DNA from: Clostridiales bacterium
GTDB lineage: Bacteria; Bacillota; Clostridia; Christensenellales; UBA1242
DNA length: 35,269 nt
NCBI GenBank assembly: GCA_015069385.1
Contig: SVIS01000015.1
Location: 1-35,269, forward strand
Reading direction: 5' to 3'
Each line of letters starts with the position of its first letter. Within the stretch, counting starts at the first letter, position 1. This document shows positions 9,551-19,889 of the stretch, in pieces. The notes below the pieces were generated by a model that saw only the letters and a program-made list of their open reading frames with translations, ran no database searches and was not told the origin of the DNA. Both the position numbers and the translations under genes were made by a program.

Positions 9551-9844
9551 TTAGTCCCTAAATGGGTCAAATTTAGTATCTTTTTCTCTATTTTCTTTGC
9601 GTTTTTCTTTAATTTTGCCATGAATAATTACGCAAAGCAAAACCACAAAACCACCTACCACAACTGTAGCAAGCATAGTAAGCCAATATGCAGCATTAAT
9701 AATTGTTAGTAATGTGGCAACAAGCAACATGAACGGCAATGCTATTAAAAGATATATAAGCCCATTTTTTAATGTTTTTTTAACATCAAACGGAGTTAAG
9801 TTATTATTCATACTTCCACCTTTATAACCCATTCTAACAAACAA
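9551..9844 (-). CDS. Small membrane protein of unknown function
   Basis: Two predicted TM segments and a charged C-terminus; likely true start is internal (MNNNLTPFD). Confidence 0.6.
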   Translation of the reverse strand: MFVRMGYKGGSMNNNLTPFDVKKTLKNGLIYLLIALPFMLLVATLLTIINAAYWLTMLATVVVGGFVVLLCVIIHGKIKEKRKENREKDTKFDPFRD

Positions 9845-9861
9845 CTACAATTTTTGCAAGA

Positions 9862-9895
9862 AAAACTCAAGTTTGTATATACAAGCTTGAGTTTT
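9862..9895 (-). terminator. Terminator after typA
   Basis: AAAACTCAAG...CTTGAGTTTT stem plus U run on the minus strand. Confidence 0.75.
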
Positions 9896-9913
9896 AATTA
9901 TACTATTTTTTTA

Positions 9914-11755
9914 TTAATCAACAGATATTTCACCGCGCAAAAGTTTGCCACGTTCTCTTAGCCTTTGTGTGTGGTCTAAAATCTTTTTCCTCATACGAAT
10001 AGATTTTGGAGTGACTTCCAAATATTCATCTGGTGCTAAAAATTCTATGCAATCTTCCAAACTCATAATTCTAACAGGAACTAACCTTAACGCCTCATCT
10101 GAACCTGAAGAACGACAGTTAGACAAATGTTTTGTTTTGCAAACATTTACCACTAAATCATCACCTTTTGGGTTTTGACCAACAACCATTCCGCCATAAA
10201 CAGGCACACCTGCACCAATAAACAAGTCACCACGTTCTTGAGCATTAAATAAGCCATAAACAACCGACTCGCCTGTTTCATGCGCAATTAAAGAACCAAA
10301 TTCTCTCGCATCAATTTCTCCCTTATATGGTTCATATGCGTAAAAATTTGTACCCATGATGCCTTCACCTTTAGTATCTGTTAAAAGTTCACTTTTAAAA
10401 CCAAAAAGTCCACGCTCTGGCACATAAAACTCTAATTTCATTCTGCTACCTTTTGGAGTCATAGAAATAAGTTCGCCTTTTCTTACACCCATTTTATTCA
10501 TTATAGTTCCAACACAGTCTGCAGGAACATCTACTGTTAAAATATCAACAGGCTCACATTTTTTACCATCAATTTCTTTAAATCTAACACGAGGGTTACT
10601 TACCTGAAATTCATAGCCATCACGGCGCATATTTTCAATTAAAATACTAAGGTGCATTTCGCCACGACCACAAACAGTAAAAGATTCGCTAGTTAAACCA
10701 TCGCTTACTTTTAATGATAAATCTTTAACCGCTTCTTTATATAATCTATCACGCAAATGTCGGCTAGTAACAAATTTACCTTCTTTACCTGCAAATGGGG
10801 AATCATTTACTAAAAATGTCATTTCTACACTTGGTTCGGCGATTTTAACAAACTCTAATGGTTTTACCATTTCAAGGTTGCATATTGTATCTCCAATTTT
10901 GGTATCATCAATACCTGCCACACAACATATATCACCAAACGCAACTTCTTTTGCGGGAACTCGTTTTAACCCCTCAAAAGTAAATAATTGAACAATTTTA
11001 CCTTTAACATTTTTATCTGAATCATGATAATTACAAACTACAATGTTATCATTTACTTTTAACACACCACTATCAACTTTACCAATTGCAAGTCTGCCAA
11101 CATAATCGTTTTGTTCGGCAGAAGAAATAAGCATACGTGCTGGTACATTTTCATCGCCCTCTGGTGCAGGAATATGGCTTAATATTGTTTCAAATAGAGG
11201 AACAAAATCTGTGCCTACTTTATTCATATCTAAAGATGCATGCCCCATTCTTGCAGATGCAAAAACAAAAGGACTATTTAATTGCTCATCATTTGCATCT
11301 AAATCCATAAGTAGTTCTAAAACCTCATCTTGAACTTCAGCAAGCCTTGCATCAGGTTTGTCAATTTTATTTACTACAACAATAACTTTTAAACCAAGTG
11401 CTAATGCTTTTTCCAAAACAAAGCGAGTTTGTGGCATAGTTCCCTCATAAGCATCAACAACCAAAAGAACTCCATCTACCATTTTTAAAACACGTTCAAC
11501 TTCGCCGCCAAAATCAGCGTGCCCCGGTGTGTCAATAATATTAATTTTAACGCCATTATATTCACAACTTGTGTTTTTGCTTAAAATTGTAATACCACGT
11601 TCTTTTTCAAGAGCATTAGAGTCCATAACCCTATCTTCTACCACTTGATTATCTCTAAAAACATTACCTTGTTTTAGCATTTCATTAACCAAACTTGTTT
11701 TACCATGGTCAACGTGAGCAATAATTGCTATATTTCTAATTTTTTCGTTTTTCAT
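9914..11755 (-). CDS. typA: Translational GTPase TypA/BipA
   Basis: [45 protein letters not shown]-terminal [10 protein letters not shown]. Confidence 0.97.
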   Translation of the reverse strand: MKNEKIRNIAIIAHVDHGKTSLVNEMLKQGNVFRDNQVVEDRVMDSNALEKERGITILSKNTSCEYNGVKINIIDTPGHADFGGEVERVLKMVDGVLLVVDAYEGTMPQTRFVLEKALALGLKVIVVVNKIDKPDARLAEVQDEVLELLMDLDANDEQLNSPFVFASARMGHASLDMNKVGTDFVPLFETILSHIPAPEGDENVPARMLISSAEQNDYVGRLAIGKVDSGVLKVNDNIVVCNYHDSDKNVKGKIVQLFTFEGLKRVPAKEVAFGDICCVAGIDDTKIGDTICNLEMVKPLEFVKIAEPSVEMTFLVNDSPFAGKEGKFVTSRHLRDRLYKEAVKDLSLKVSDGLTSESFTVCGRGEMHLSILIENMRRDGYEFQVSNPRVRFKEIDGKKCEPVDILTVDVPADCVGTIMNKMGVRKGELISMTPKGSRMKLEFYVPERGLFGFKSELLTDTKGEGIMGTNFYAYEPYKGEIDAREFGSLIAHETGESVVYGLFNAQERGDLFIGAGVPVYGGMVVGQNPKGDDLVVNVCKTKHLSNCRSSGSDEALRLVPVRIMSLEDCIEFLAPDEYLEVTPKSIRMRKKILDHTQRLRERGKLLRGEISVD

Positions 11756-11792
11756 TTTTAACCTCTTAAGTTAAGATTTCCATTTTACACAA

Positions 11793-11826
11793 AAAATACA
11801 GTCAAATTTTTGGACTGCATTTTTTA
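11793..11826 (-). terminator. Terminator after rplT
   Basis: Minus strand AAAAAATGCAGTCCAAAAATTTGACTGTATTTTTT. Confidence 0.7.
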
Positions 11827-11846
11827 GTTAGATTTTTAAAAATCAA

Positions 11847-12197
11847 TTAAATTGCTTTTTTAGCAGTTTCTACAAGGCTAGCGAAACCAGTTGCATCATT
11901 AACTGCCATATCTGCTAAAACTTTTCTGTTTAAGCCAATGTTTGCTTTTTTTAAACCAAACATAAATTTGCTATAAGAAATATCGTTCATATGGCAAGCA
12001 GCATTGATTCTTTGAATCCATAAACTACGGAAGTTACGTTTTTTCAAACGACGACCAATGTATGCATACATACCACTTTTCATAACTGCTTCACGAGCAA
12101 CTCTGTAAAGTTTAGATTTAGCGCCTCTGTAACCTTTGGCTTGTTTTAATATTGCTCTTCTTTTTTTAAGAGCATTTACTGACCTTTTAATTCTCAT
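11847..12197 (-). CDS. rplT: 50S ribosomal protein L20
   Basis: [41 protein letters not shown]. Confidence 0.98.
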   Translation of the reverse strand: MRIKRSVNALKKRRAILKQAKGYRGAKSKLYRVAREAVMKSGMYAYIGRRLKKRNFRSLWIQRINAACHMNDISYSKFMFGLKKANIGLNRKVLADMAVNDATGFASLVETAKKAI

Positions 12198-12220
12198 AAT
12201 TCTCTCTCCTTAAATTTGCC

Positions 12221-12415
12221 TTACGCGTTAATCATTCTTTTAATATTTTTTGCTTGAGTTTTAGCAAGAACTCTGCCTCTTCTTAATTTTCTTTTTCTTG
12301 CTTGACTCTTTTCAGTCATAAAGTGACCTCTGTCAGTTCCGTTAATCATAACTTTACCAGTTTTAGTTACTTTAAATCTTTTTTTAGCACCGCTATGTGA
12401 TTTTTGTTTTGGCAT
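12221..12415 (-). CDS. rpmI: 50S ribosomal protein L35
   Basis: MPKQKSHSGAKKRFKVTKTGKV. Confidence 0.98.
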   Translation of the reverse strand: MPKQKSHSGAKKRFKVTKTGKVMINGTDRGHFMTEKSQARKRKLRRGRVLAKTQAKNIKRMINA

Positions 12416-12464
12416 ATTATTTCTCCTTTAAAATTTATATATATTGCTGTTTTTAAAAGTACAA

Positions 12465-12983
12465 CTACTTAGTTTTTTTAGGTGACACAATAACAATAAT
12501 GTTTCTGCCCATAATTTGTGGTTCTTTATCTGGCAAACCTTTTTCTTCAACCATTGTGCAATAATTTTTTACTACTTCAACAGCTTTAGCCGAATAGGCT
12601 TGTTGACGACCACTCATTCTTAAAACAACTTTTAATTTGTTGCCCTCAGACAAAAACTCAAAGCCACGTTTTGCTTTTATTTCTAAATCGCGCTTGTCAA
12701 TAGTCATAGAAAGTTGAATTTCTTTAACTTCGGTAACTTTTTGGTTCTTTTTAAGTTCTTTTTCTTTTTTTATAGTATCAAATTTATATTTACCATAATC
12801 AAGAATTTTGCAAACTGCTGTGCCATTACCGGCAGACATCATAACAAGGTCTAAACCTTCTTTTTCAGCAATCTCTATAGCAGCCGCCTTAGACATAACT
12901 CCCAACTGCTCACCATTTGAACCAATTAAACGAACTTCAGATGCCGATATTTGTTCGTTTATTAACAATTCTTTAAAAATAAT
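12465..12983 (-). CDS. infC: Translation initiation factor IF-3 (probable AUU start; the ORF-track ATG at 13145 lies at the promoter/TSS)
   Basis: LLINEQISASEVRLIGSNGEQLGVM and C-terminal IF-3 domain; in-frame ATT ATT at 12983-12978 just after AAGGGGG. Confidence 0.85.
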   Translation of the reverse strand: MIFKELLINEQISASEVRLIGSNGEQLGVMSKAAAIEIAEKEGLDLVMMSAGNGTAVCKILDYGKYKFDTIKKEKELKKNQKVTEVKEIQLSMTIDKRDLEIKAKRGFEFLSEGNKLKVVLRMSGRQQAYSAKAVEVVKNYCTMVEEKGLPDKEPQIMGRNIIVIVSPKKTK

Positions 12984-13025
12984 TGTATCCCCCTTTTTGT
13001 ACCAAACTTCCACCAAAATTAAAAA

Positions 13026-13060
13026 GAATAGGTGGAAAGACATAAAATCTCCACCTATTC
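13026..13060 (-). terminator. Leader terminator/attenuator of infC-rpmI-rplT (L20-leader-like)
   Basis: Minus strand GAATAGGTGGA...TCCACCTATTC followed by TTTTT, inside the infC 5' leader. Confidence 0.7.
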
Positions 13061-13147
13061 CTTTGAAAAAAATGAAAAGAACAAAACTCCGCAGCCAAAC
13101 TGATTTCGACTGGTGAGAAGTGGAAACTTCTACTCGATAACGCATGT

Positions 13148-13177
13148 ATTATAGCAAACCACTAAACACCTTGTCAA
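13148..13177 (-). promoter_or_regulatory. Promoter of infC operon (TTGACA - 18 nt - TATAAT)
   Basis: Minus-strand TTGACA at 13177-13172 and TATAAT at 13153-13148. Confidence 0.75.
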
Positions 13178-13232
13178 TAGTTTTTTATAATTATTTTTAT
13201 TAATTATTAATTTAAGATTTAAATATAAAAAA

Positions 13233-13255
13233 GGAAGAAAAACAAATTTTCTTCC
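13233..13255 (-). terminator. Terminator after WG-repeat gene
   Basis: GGAAGAAAA/TTTTCTTCC stem followed by T run on minus strand. Confidence 0.7.
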
Positions 13256-13300
13256 TAATACTAATTATTACTTTGTCTGTTTTCTTTGTTAATTTAACTT

Positions 13301-14248
13301 TTATTTTAAAATTTCATTTACAATTAAACCTGCTATTGGGTTGCCTGTTAATATTGCTGTAGCAAAAGCGGCTTCATGTCGTTTTTGTTCTCTTTTTCGT
13401 TCTTCTATATGCTTAGGATCAATAAGTTTCAAAGTTTCAGGGAAAGCCTTCGCTCTTTTGCGAGCCTCTTCTTCAACCTGTTTATCAAATTTTTTAATAC
13501 CTTCTATAACTTGTTCATTAGCTATAATGTTTTTGTCTTCAAGGTTAACCAACACAGCCTTTCTTGTAGACATATCTTCAAGTTCAAAGTATTTTTTTAA
13601 AGGGCGACCAGGTTCTTTAACATGTTTATATCTTTGAAATCCTTCTTCCCCATTATGGCGATAACTAAACGGTAATAGAACTTTTCCTTTATTATTTACA
13701 ACACCCCATTCAAATATATCATATTTTCCTTTAGTAGTTCCTTGAACTAAAAATCTTACTTCTCCATTAGCATATACCGAATTCTTAAAGTCAATATTTC
13801 TATATTTACATGGTAATATTTCCTTTCCATTGAGAGATAGAACTCCTGACAGCCCATTTGAATCTTTGACCCTTAAAACTGTTTTTGAGGTTTTTCTTAC
13901 TTTTGCAAAATTTATACTTTCATAATTATGTTCCACAATTGTTTTTCCAGAGTGGTCTATCATACCCATATTACCAAACTTATCACATGTAACTAAGTAT
14001 GTATGCAATAAATCTTTTTTGATTTTTAAAACTTTGCCATCATATTGCTTGACAAAACTCTTTTTACCTGTTTTATTGCTAATTTTATAAATTTTAGATA
14101 TGTTAGTTATAGGATCATATTCACATTCTAACTTATACGATCTTTCAACATCTCTTTCATCCTTTGGTTTAACATACCCACTATCTCTTTGAAGCCTTAC
14201 TTTTGCCTCAACCTCTGATATTTCATATACTTCCACAACATCTTTCAT
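13301..14248 (-). CDS. WG-repeat-like protein
   Basis: Repeated motifs such as FGNMGMIDHSGKTIVEHNYESI, NGLSGVLSLNGKEILPCKYRNI, WGVVNNKGKVLLPFSYR. Confidence 0.65.
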   Translation of the reverse strand: MKDVVEVYEISEVEAKVRLQRDSGYVKPKDERDVERSYKLECEYDPITNISKIYKISNKTGKKSFVKQYDGKVLKIKKDLLHTYLVTCDKFGNMGMIDHSGKTIVEHNYESINFAKVRKTSKTVLRVKDSNGLSGVLSLNGKEILPCKYRNIDFKNSVYANGEVRFLVQGTTKGKYDIFEWGVVNNKGKVLLPFSYRHNGEEGFQRYKHVKEPGRPLKKYFELEDMSTRKAVLVNLEDKNIIANEQVIEGIKKFDKQVEEEARKRAKAFPETLKLIDPKHIEERKREQKRHEAAFATAILTGNPIAGLIVNEILK

Positions 14249-14313
14249 GAATCACCTCATCATTTTAATGATAACAAAATTCACTTATATTGTCAATATT
14301 ATTTAAACCAACA

Positions 14314-15087
14314 CTATTTGGTTGATAATTTATAGTCAATATTTAATAAATTTATTCTTTTATCAAATATCTGCTTTAATAGTTTAATTAAATTATTATT
14401 AAATGAATCTGATGAGTATACATTTACAAATTTTGGAGCAAAAGCAATAAGGCATGATATTATTGTGCTATCTATATCTTTTTCTGTAATATCATTACAT
14501 TTTAATAATTTAAAATTTGAATCATAAAAACAAACTTGGTCTTTTTCTTTTACCAAATTAACTGTTTCATTTTTCAGTTCTAAATTATCTACCAAAAACT
14601 TTAAAAGTTCTACCAAGGTTTCATTAGAAGAAAGATATGCTTTATTGTCATTGGCAATTTGAACAAGTTCTTTCCATTTTTCACGCAGTGCTCCCAGTTT
14701 AAAAAAATAAAACGCTTCTATATCTAAACTATTTTCAAGCACAAGTACCTTTTGAATTATATATTTATCAGACTCTTTATCAAAACTTAATAACGCCTGC
14801 ATAAATGCATTTTTACTTATATTATCTAAATTTGGCAAACTTAGGTTATCTTGTAAATATTTAAGTTTAAAATCATCACAAATTAAATCACTTATTAAGT
14901 TAGATAAAAAATGTTTTAATCTATTCTCGTCGCACTTCTCTGCAGACACCAAAATAGAGATATTTCCGCATCTTTCATATGTAGTTACAATTCCGTTATA
15001 TTCCTTGCAAAATTCTTTTAAAGCCAAATAAACTTTTTTTGAAGCAGCAATATTTTCATTAGATAAATTGATGCAAAATTCCCACAT
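14314..15087 (-). CDS. Hypothetical protein, possibly YtxC-like sporulation protein
   Basis: YFFKLGALREKWKELVQIANDN and overall architecture recall the YtxC family; tentative. Confidence 0.4.
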   Translation of the reverse strand: MWEFCINLSNENIAASKKVYLALKEFCKEYNGIVTTYERCGNISILVSAEKCDENRLKHFLSNLISDLICDDFKLKYLQDNLSLPNLDNISKNAFMQALLSFDKESDKYIIQKVLVLENSLDIEAFYFFKLGALREKWKELVQIANDNKAYLSSNETLVELLKFLVDNLELKNETVNLVKEKDQVCFYDSNFKLLKCNDITEKDIDSTIISCLIAFAPKFVNVYSSDSFNNNLIKLLKQIFDKRINLLNIDYKLSTK

Positions 15088-15217
15088 AAAATCTCCTGAC
15101 CTTATGTATTTTATGCAAGAAAATTAAAAATACACATAATACTTTTATTAAAACTTGAGTTTATTAATTGACATTTTTAAAAAAAATATATTAAATGGAA
15201 TTAGAGGTTTTTATAAA

Positions 15218-16030
15218 ATGAAAAAGAAATTTATTTATAGTTTACTTGCTTTAATAATTGCGGCTTCTTGCATAACCTTTGCAGGATGTGGAAAAAGCAA
15301 AAATTCATATTCAATAGTTGTACAAAGTTTACATTATAATTTAGGCTCTATTGAGGGTGGTAATAAAGAATATTTTGAGGGTGATGAAGTTAGTATAAAA
15401 GCAATTCCTACACAATCTGCATCTAACTCATCTAACCCAGAATTTATTTGTTGGTTACTAGACAATAAAGTTGTTTCTACTAGTGCAGAATATACGTTTG
15501 TTGTTTCTAACCAAACAGCAGGAAATTATCTTGCTTTGTTTACCTGCCCTAATTTAGAGTATTTTTCTTTAGACAACTTAACATTAAATAGTGGTATTGA
15601 TACAACTTTAAATCAAAATACCACAATAAAAAAAGTTGCTATTTATGCGGGTGCATTAGAAAATTTACTTACCCAAATTTATTATAACGAAACCTTACCA
15701 AATGGAATAACTTTTAATTTATACAATACAGATATATATGCAACTGATGCTATGCCATATGCTTATGACATGCAAGAAAATATTTATTTAAAATTTGAAA
15801 TAACTTACGAACAAGATGGTGTAACTTTTATTTCTAACACAACTGCAAAAATTGATGGAACAAACGATGTTACTATTGAAACATTAGGTATAAATGAAAT
15901 ACCTTTAAACACAGCAAAAAATGTTGAAAATCCGGACCTTACAATTAGCCTTGCAAATACTCCTAGCCTTACAATTAATTTTGCAAGACTTACAACTTTT
16001 AACTTACCACAAGATACTCCAGAAGAATAA
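15218..16030 (+). CDS. Putative lipoprotein
   Basis: MKKKFIYSLLALIIAASCITFAGCGKS signal and lipobox; likely start 15218 rather than 15155. Confidence 0.7.
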   Translation: MKKKFIYSLLALIIAASCITFAGCGKSKNSYSIVVQSLHYNLGSIEGGNKEYFEGDEVSIKAIPTQSASNSSNPEFICWLLDNKVVSTSAEYTFVVSNQTAGNYLALFTCPNLEYFSLDNLTLNSGIDTTLNQNTTIKKVAIYAGALENLLTQIYYNETLPNGITFNLYNTDIYATDAMPYAYDMQENIYLKFEITYEQDGVTFISNTTAKIDGTNDVTIETLGINEIPLNTAKNVENPDLTISLANTPSLTINFARLTTFNLPQDTPEE

Positions 16031-16034
16031 ACAA

Positions 16035-16053
16035 TGGCAGGCTAAACGCCTGC
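16035..16053. terminator. Terminator between convergent genes
   Basis: GGCAGGC/GCCTGCC stem with following T-rich tract. Confidence 0.65.
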
Positions 16054-16063
16054 CACTTTTATT

Positions 16064-16417
16064 TTAACTTATTTGACAAAATGCTATTGCAATTGTATTT
16101 GTTTGAGAAATAGATATTTCTAATTTACTATAGCCTTTTTCATCAAAAATTTTTTGTGCTTTACCATAAAGTTTTACATATGGTTTCCCTGTTTGCTTAT
16201 GTAATATCTCAATTTCTTTAAAACTTATATCATGACAATCTTCTAAGGCTTTCATAACCGCCTCTTTTGCACAAAAAAAACCAGTAATATGTGAATCACA
16301 ATCTTTATATTTTTTTACATACTCAATCTCTTGCTGTGTTAAAATACGTTTAACAAAAACTTCATTTAAAAGTGCTTTTTTTAAGCGTGATACCTCTAAA
16401 ATATCTACCCCTATCAT
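16064..16417 (-). CDS. acpS: Holo-[acyl-carrier-protein] synthase
   Basis: MIGVDILEVSRLKKAL, GFFCAKEAVMKAL, ISISQTNTIAIAFC. Confidence 0.93.
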   Translation of the reverse strand: MIGVDILEVSRLKKALLNEVFVKRILTQQEIEYVKKYKDCDSHITGFFCAKEAVMKALEDCHDISFKEIEILHKQTGKPYVKLYGKAQKIFDEKGYSKLEISISQTNTIAIAFCQIS

Positions 16418-17028
16418 ATTTCTTCCTCTTGTATTAAATTCAACGTATGCCTAATTGTTTCATACTCAAAGCCACGTGAAAGCAAAAAGCGATATAACTT
16501 TTCTTTCTCTTTTTTTTCAAGCGGTAAAATTTTATTTTTAAGCCACTTATTGCAAACATTTAAGCATGCCTCATCATCGCCGCCTTGATTTTCTAAATTG
16601 TTTTCAACACATTCATCACTTACACCTTTAGATATAAGTTCCCTTTTTATAAATCTTTTACCTTTTGTTTTACCTGCCATTTCTATAAAAGTTTTAGCAT
16701 AATATTCATCATTTATATAGCCATAGTTTTTTAACTTTTCTATTGCTTCATTAATAGCTTGTTGTCCATATTTTAAGCCATGTAAATATTCCCTCATTTG
16801 TTTTTCGGTTTTTAGCCTTGAAGATATATATTTTAATGCTCTTGAAAAACAGGTTAATTTATCATCTTCTTCTTTTATATGAGCAAAGTCTTGTTCTGAA
16901 ATTATAATGCCTTCTTTTAAATGGTTTTTTATAATGGTTTCTAGTTGCAATGTCCCATGCTGTTCTTCATCTAAAAATATATAGTAACTTTCGGACTTGC
17001 CTTTTTGTTGTAGTTTTGTTATTTGCAT
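16414..17028 (-). CDS. recX: Regulatory protein RecX
   Basis: ALKYISSRLKTEKQMREYL, YINDEYYAKTFIEMAGKTKGKRFIKRELISKGV; likely start MQITK. Confidence 0.85.
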   Translation of the reverse strand: MQITKLQQKGKSESYYIFLDEEQHGTLQLETIIKNHLKEGIIISEQDFAHIKEEDDKLTCFSRALKYISSRLKTEKQMREYLHGLKYGQQAINEAIEKLKNYGYINDEYYAKTFIEMAGKTKGKRFIKRELISKGVSDECVENNLENQGGDDEACLNVCNKWLKNKILPLEKKEKEKLYRFLLSRGFEYETIRHTLNLIQEEEI

Positions 17029-17381
17029 AAAAACTCCTCCACTGCCATGCTTGCACATTTTGTGTAAGCCCGTACAAGCCCACCAGCACCTAGTTTAACA
17101 CCACCAAAATATCTTACAACAACAACTAAGATGTTACTAATATTTTTTTTGTCAATTACATTAAAAATTGGTCTGCCGGCAGTTCCACTTGGTTCGCCGT
17201 CATCACACGCCTTTGCTAAAACAACATCACTTTTTATATTGTATGCATAACAAATATGCGTAGATTTTTTATGCTCTTTTTTTAAATCAAGCAAAATTGC
17301 CTCTACCTGTTTAGCAGAGGTTACATTATATGAATAGCCGTAAAATTTACTCTTTTTTTCAATTAATTCTATCATAAACAA
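17019..17381 (-). CDS. YigZ/IMPACT family protein
   Basis: KSKFYGYSYNV, HICYAYNI, DDGEPSGTAGRPIFNVI, NILVVVVRYFGGVKLGAGGLVRAY. Confidence 0.93.
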   Translation of the reverse strand: MFMIELIEKKSKFYGYSYNVTSAKQVEAILLDLKKEHKKSTHICYAYNIKSDVVLAKACDDGEPSGTAGRPIFNVIDKKNISNILVVVVRYFGGVKLGAGGLVRAYTKCASMAVEEFLCK

Positions 17382-17497
17382 TTTTTAGTTTAACAACAAA
17401 GTTTGTTTGTGTCAATTTAAAAAATTATAAGGCCATCGCTTTATTTTTATTATAAAAATTTACAGAGGCATTACATAAAAACTTTTACTCATTGATA

Positions 17498-18157
17498 TTA
17501 ATTTATTTCAGATAAATTATGTCGCTGTGAATCTTTGTTTTCAATTAATTTTGTTTGATATTTAACTATTTTTTCTAAAGTTTCAGCATCTTCATAATTT
17601 TCATCAATTATATTGTTGCATGCATCTAAAATTGCTTTTGATTGATCAAAATATTCGATTTGTCTTGCAATATCTACTACTTGAAAAAGTTGATTTCTTA
17701 TATCAGGAAGCATTTCTTCCACAAACAAATTATATGCTTCTTTCATCAACTCTTTTGCCTGTTCTTTAGTATCTGCCACCCATGATGCTTTAAGTAACAT
17801 TTGATATGCTTTTTTGTTATTTAAATCACCTTTAAATTGTTCTGCCATTACTAAATATTTTTTAAGCGCTTCATTTTTATTGCTTTTTAAAATTTCTTGT
17901 ACTTCATCATAGTTTTGCCACAACTCTAACGGATTATTGCATTTAAACGCAAATCTACTTTGAATTGTTTCTGAAATATCATAATTACAATAACCACAAT
18001 GTGGACATTGTTGTATTTCCATGCCAAGGCTTGCCATACTTCCGTTTGGTTTTAAATCCAAATCTGGCGCTCCATTTATAAAATTAGACAATAATACGCT
18101 GTATTCTTCTTCCTTTCCACAAATTATACAAACTTTTTTCTCTTTAACTATTTGCAT
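17498..18157 (-). CDS. DUF2225-like zinc-binding protein
   Basis: CIICGKEEEYSV and QCPHCGYCNY paired cysteine motifs with helical C-terminus. Confidence 0.55.
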   Translation of the reverse strand: MQIVKEKKVCIICGKEEEYSVLLSNFINGAPDLDLKPNGSMASLGMEIQQCPHCGYCNYDISETIQSRFAFKCNNPLELWQNYDEVQEILKSNKNEALKKYLVMAEQFKGDLNNKKAYQMLLKASWVADTKEQAKELMKEAYNLFVEEMLPDIRNQLFQVVDIARQIEYFDQSKAILDACNNIIDENYEDAETLEKIVKYQTKLIENKDSQRHNLSEIN

Positions 18158-18214
18158 TGTTATATTCCTTTTATTTTATATAATAAATTTTTTTCTTAAG
18201 CATGGCAAATAATA

Positions 18215-18754
18215 CTAGTTAACATAATATTTCCAGCCAGGTTGCCAATTTTTTGTTATACGCCAATCGTTTGCAAGGGCTTGTTGCCAAGACATATTAT
18301 TTAAAATAACATCAAGGGCCAATTGTGGGGCTTTATGTGCCACAATTGCAATTTTTTTATTGTCATAATTTTGTTTCAAAAAATCTATAAAATTACTTAT
18401 TCTTGCCTCTACATCTAACATACTTTCTCCATTAGGGAAAGATTGTTCTATATGTGCGTGATAATCTGCCAATTTATCATCTTTGCCATTATAGTCGCCG
18501 TAATTACACTCTCTTAGGCGAGCATCTTGAATTAATTTAATATTACGACCAGAAAAATCAATCTTTGCGCTATCTACTGCCCGTTTTAAATCTGAGCAAA
18601 AAACCACATCAAAGTATTGCTCTTTTATTATTTCTTTTAAAGCATTTGCTTGCATTATTCCTTTTTCAGATAACTCACCACCAAGCCAACCTGTTGCTTT
18701 TTTTGCTAAATTATCTGTAGTTGTTCCATGAACAAAATACGTTATCTCTACCAT
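18215..18754 (-). CDS. Histidine phosphatase family protein (VHGTT variant)
   Basis: VEITYFVHGTTTDN, GELSEKGIMQA, RLRECNYGDYNG, IAIVAHKAP. Confidence 0.8.
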   Translation of the reverse strand: MVEITYFVHGTTTDNLAKKATGWLGGELSEKGIMQANALKEIIKEQYFDVVFCSDLKRAVDSAKIDFSGRNIKLIQDARLRECNYGDYNGKDDKLADYHAHIEQSFPNGESMLDVEARISNFIDFLKQNYDNKKIAIVAHKAPQLALDVILNNMSWQQALANDWRITKNWQPGWKYYVN

Positions 18755-18804
18755 TTTCTCTCCTAAATTTCATATTCTCGTATTTCTGCGTTTTTGATGT
18801 TTCT

Positions 18805-18888
18805 TTAATATCTATTTTGACTTTGCCCTTGTGTTATTTCCTTTTCATTCCAAACTGTTGTTCCATGCCTTGCTAAATAAATTTTCAT
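18805..18888 (-). pseudogene. Truncated histidine phosphatase N-terminus (MKIYLARHGTTVWNEKEITQGQSQNRY*)
   Basis: Canonical RHGxTxWN...QGQ start; ATG overlaps the stop of the upstream ORF (ATGA); terminates after 27 codons. Confidence 0.7.
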
Positions 18889-19151
18889 CCCTCTTGCTTG
18901 CAAAAATCTACAAGAATGATATCAACCATTGTTTCAGCAAAACCTGTTAATTTTTGTTCTTGTAAATATTTTTTTGCAGATTTAAAAGTTTCACCATTTT
19001 GCAGTTTTTTCATTATTTCAATTGCAATATCTAATTCAACTCCAGAATATAAATCTGCTACTCTTGCATAAACGCATCTTACCCAATTATTATGTTTTTG
19101 CGGATATATGTATATTTTACCCTCTTCTATCCACTGTTCAATTTTACTCAT
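18885..19151 (-). CDS. Hypothetical protein
   Basis: 88-aa ORF with plausible codon pattern and operonic spacing. Confidence 0.6.
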   Translation of the reverse strand: MSKIEQWIEEGKIYIYPQKHNNWVRCVYARVADLYSGVELDIAIEIMKKLQNGETFKSAKKYLQEQKLTGFAETMVDIILVDFCKQEG

Positions 19152-19199
19152 AACTCCTCCAAATAATTTATAACATTCACAGAATCAAGACATATTAAT

Positions 19200-19889
19200 T
19201 TATCTTAGTTTATTGTATGGATATCCTGCTTTGTTCATTAAAAGTATCTCTTCATCGATATCAAATTTAACAAATTTTTGTATAAGTTTAACATGAGTGT
19301 CATTAAAATCAATTAATAAGTATTCACCAGGACTTTTTAAACCTATTGAAGTTAAACAATAATAATGTTTATTACCATCAGTAAAATATGTGGTTTCATG
19401 TTCATGCCCAAAGATATAATAATCGGCATCAATCTCTTTAAACATTTCTTTTCTTGCCTCAAAGGTTAATTCAGTTGGATTATCAACTACATTAAAGTCC
19501 CCATTATATTTTTCCCATGCATAATGTGCAAATAAGAATTTTTTATTATTAACCTCTAATGAAAAATATTTTTGCCAAGTATTTAAAAACTCTTTATTCT
19601 CTTGGTTAACTGCATTTTTCATCCACTCTAATTGTTGTAGTTTCACTTTGCTAAATTCTAATAAATCAACTTCCGGAATATGGTCGCATATGTAAGCATC
19701 ATTATTACCAAGCACACAAGTACAATTTATTCTTTTTAAAACGTTTATACACTCATTAGGGCGGCTACAACCGAAAATAACATCACCCAAAAATATAATT
19801 TTATCTGCTACTTTAAAATCGGTTGTATTGATTAATGCATCTAAAGCATTTAAACTGCCATGCAAATCGGCAAAGACTAATATCTTCAT
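19200..19889 (-). CDS. Metallophosphoesterase (YfcE-like)
   Basis: ILVFADLHGSLNALDAL, KIIFLGDVIFG, LGNNDAYI, YYIFGHEHET. Confidence 0.88.
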   Translation of the reverse strand: MKILVFADLHGSLNALDALINTTDFKVADKIIFLGDVIFGCSRPNECINVLKRINCTCVLGNNDAYICDHIPEVDLLEFSKVKLQQLEWMKNAVNQENKEFLNTWQKYFSLEVNNKKFLFAHYAWEKYNGDFNVVDNPTELTFEARKEMFKEIDADYYIFGHEHETTYFTDGNKHYYCLTSIGLKSPGEYLLIDFNDTHVKLIQKFVKFDIDEEILLMNKAGYPYNKLR

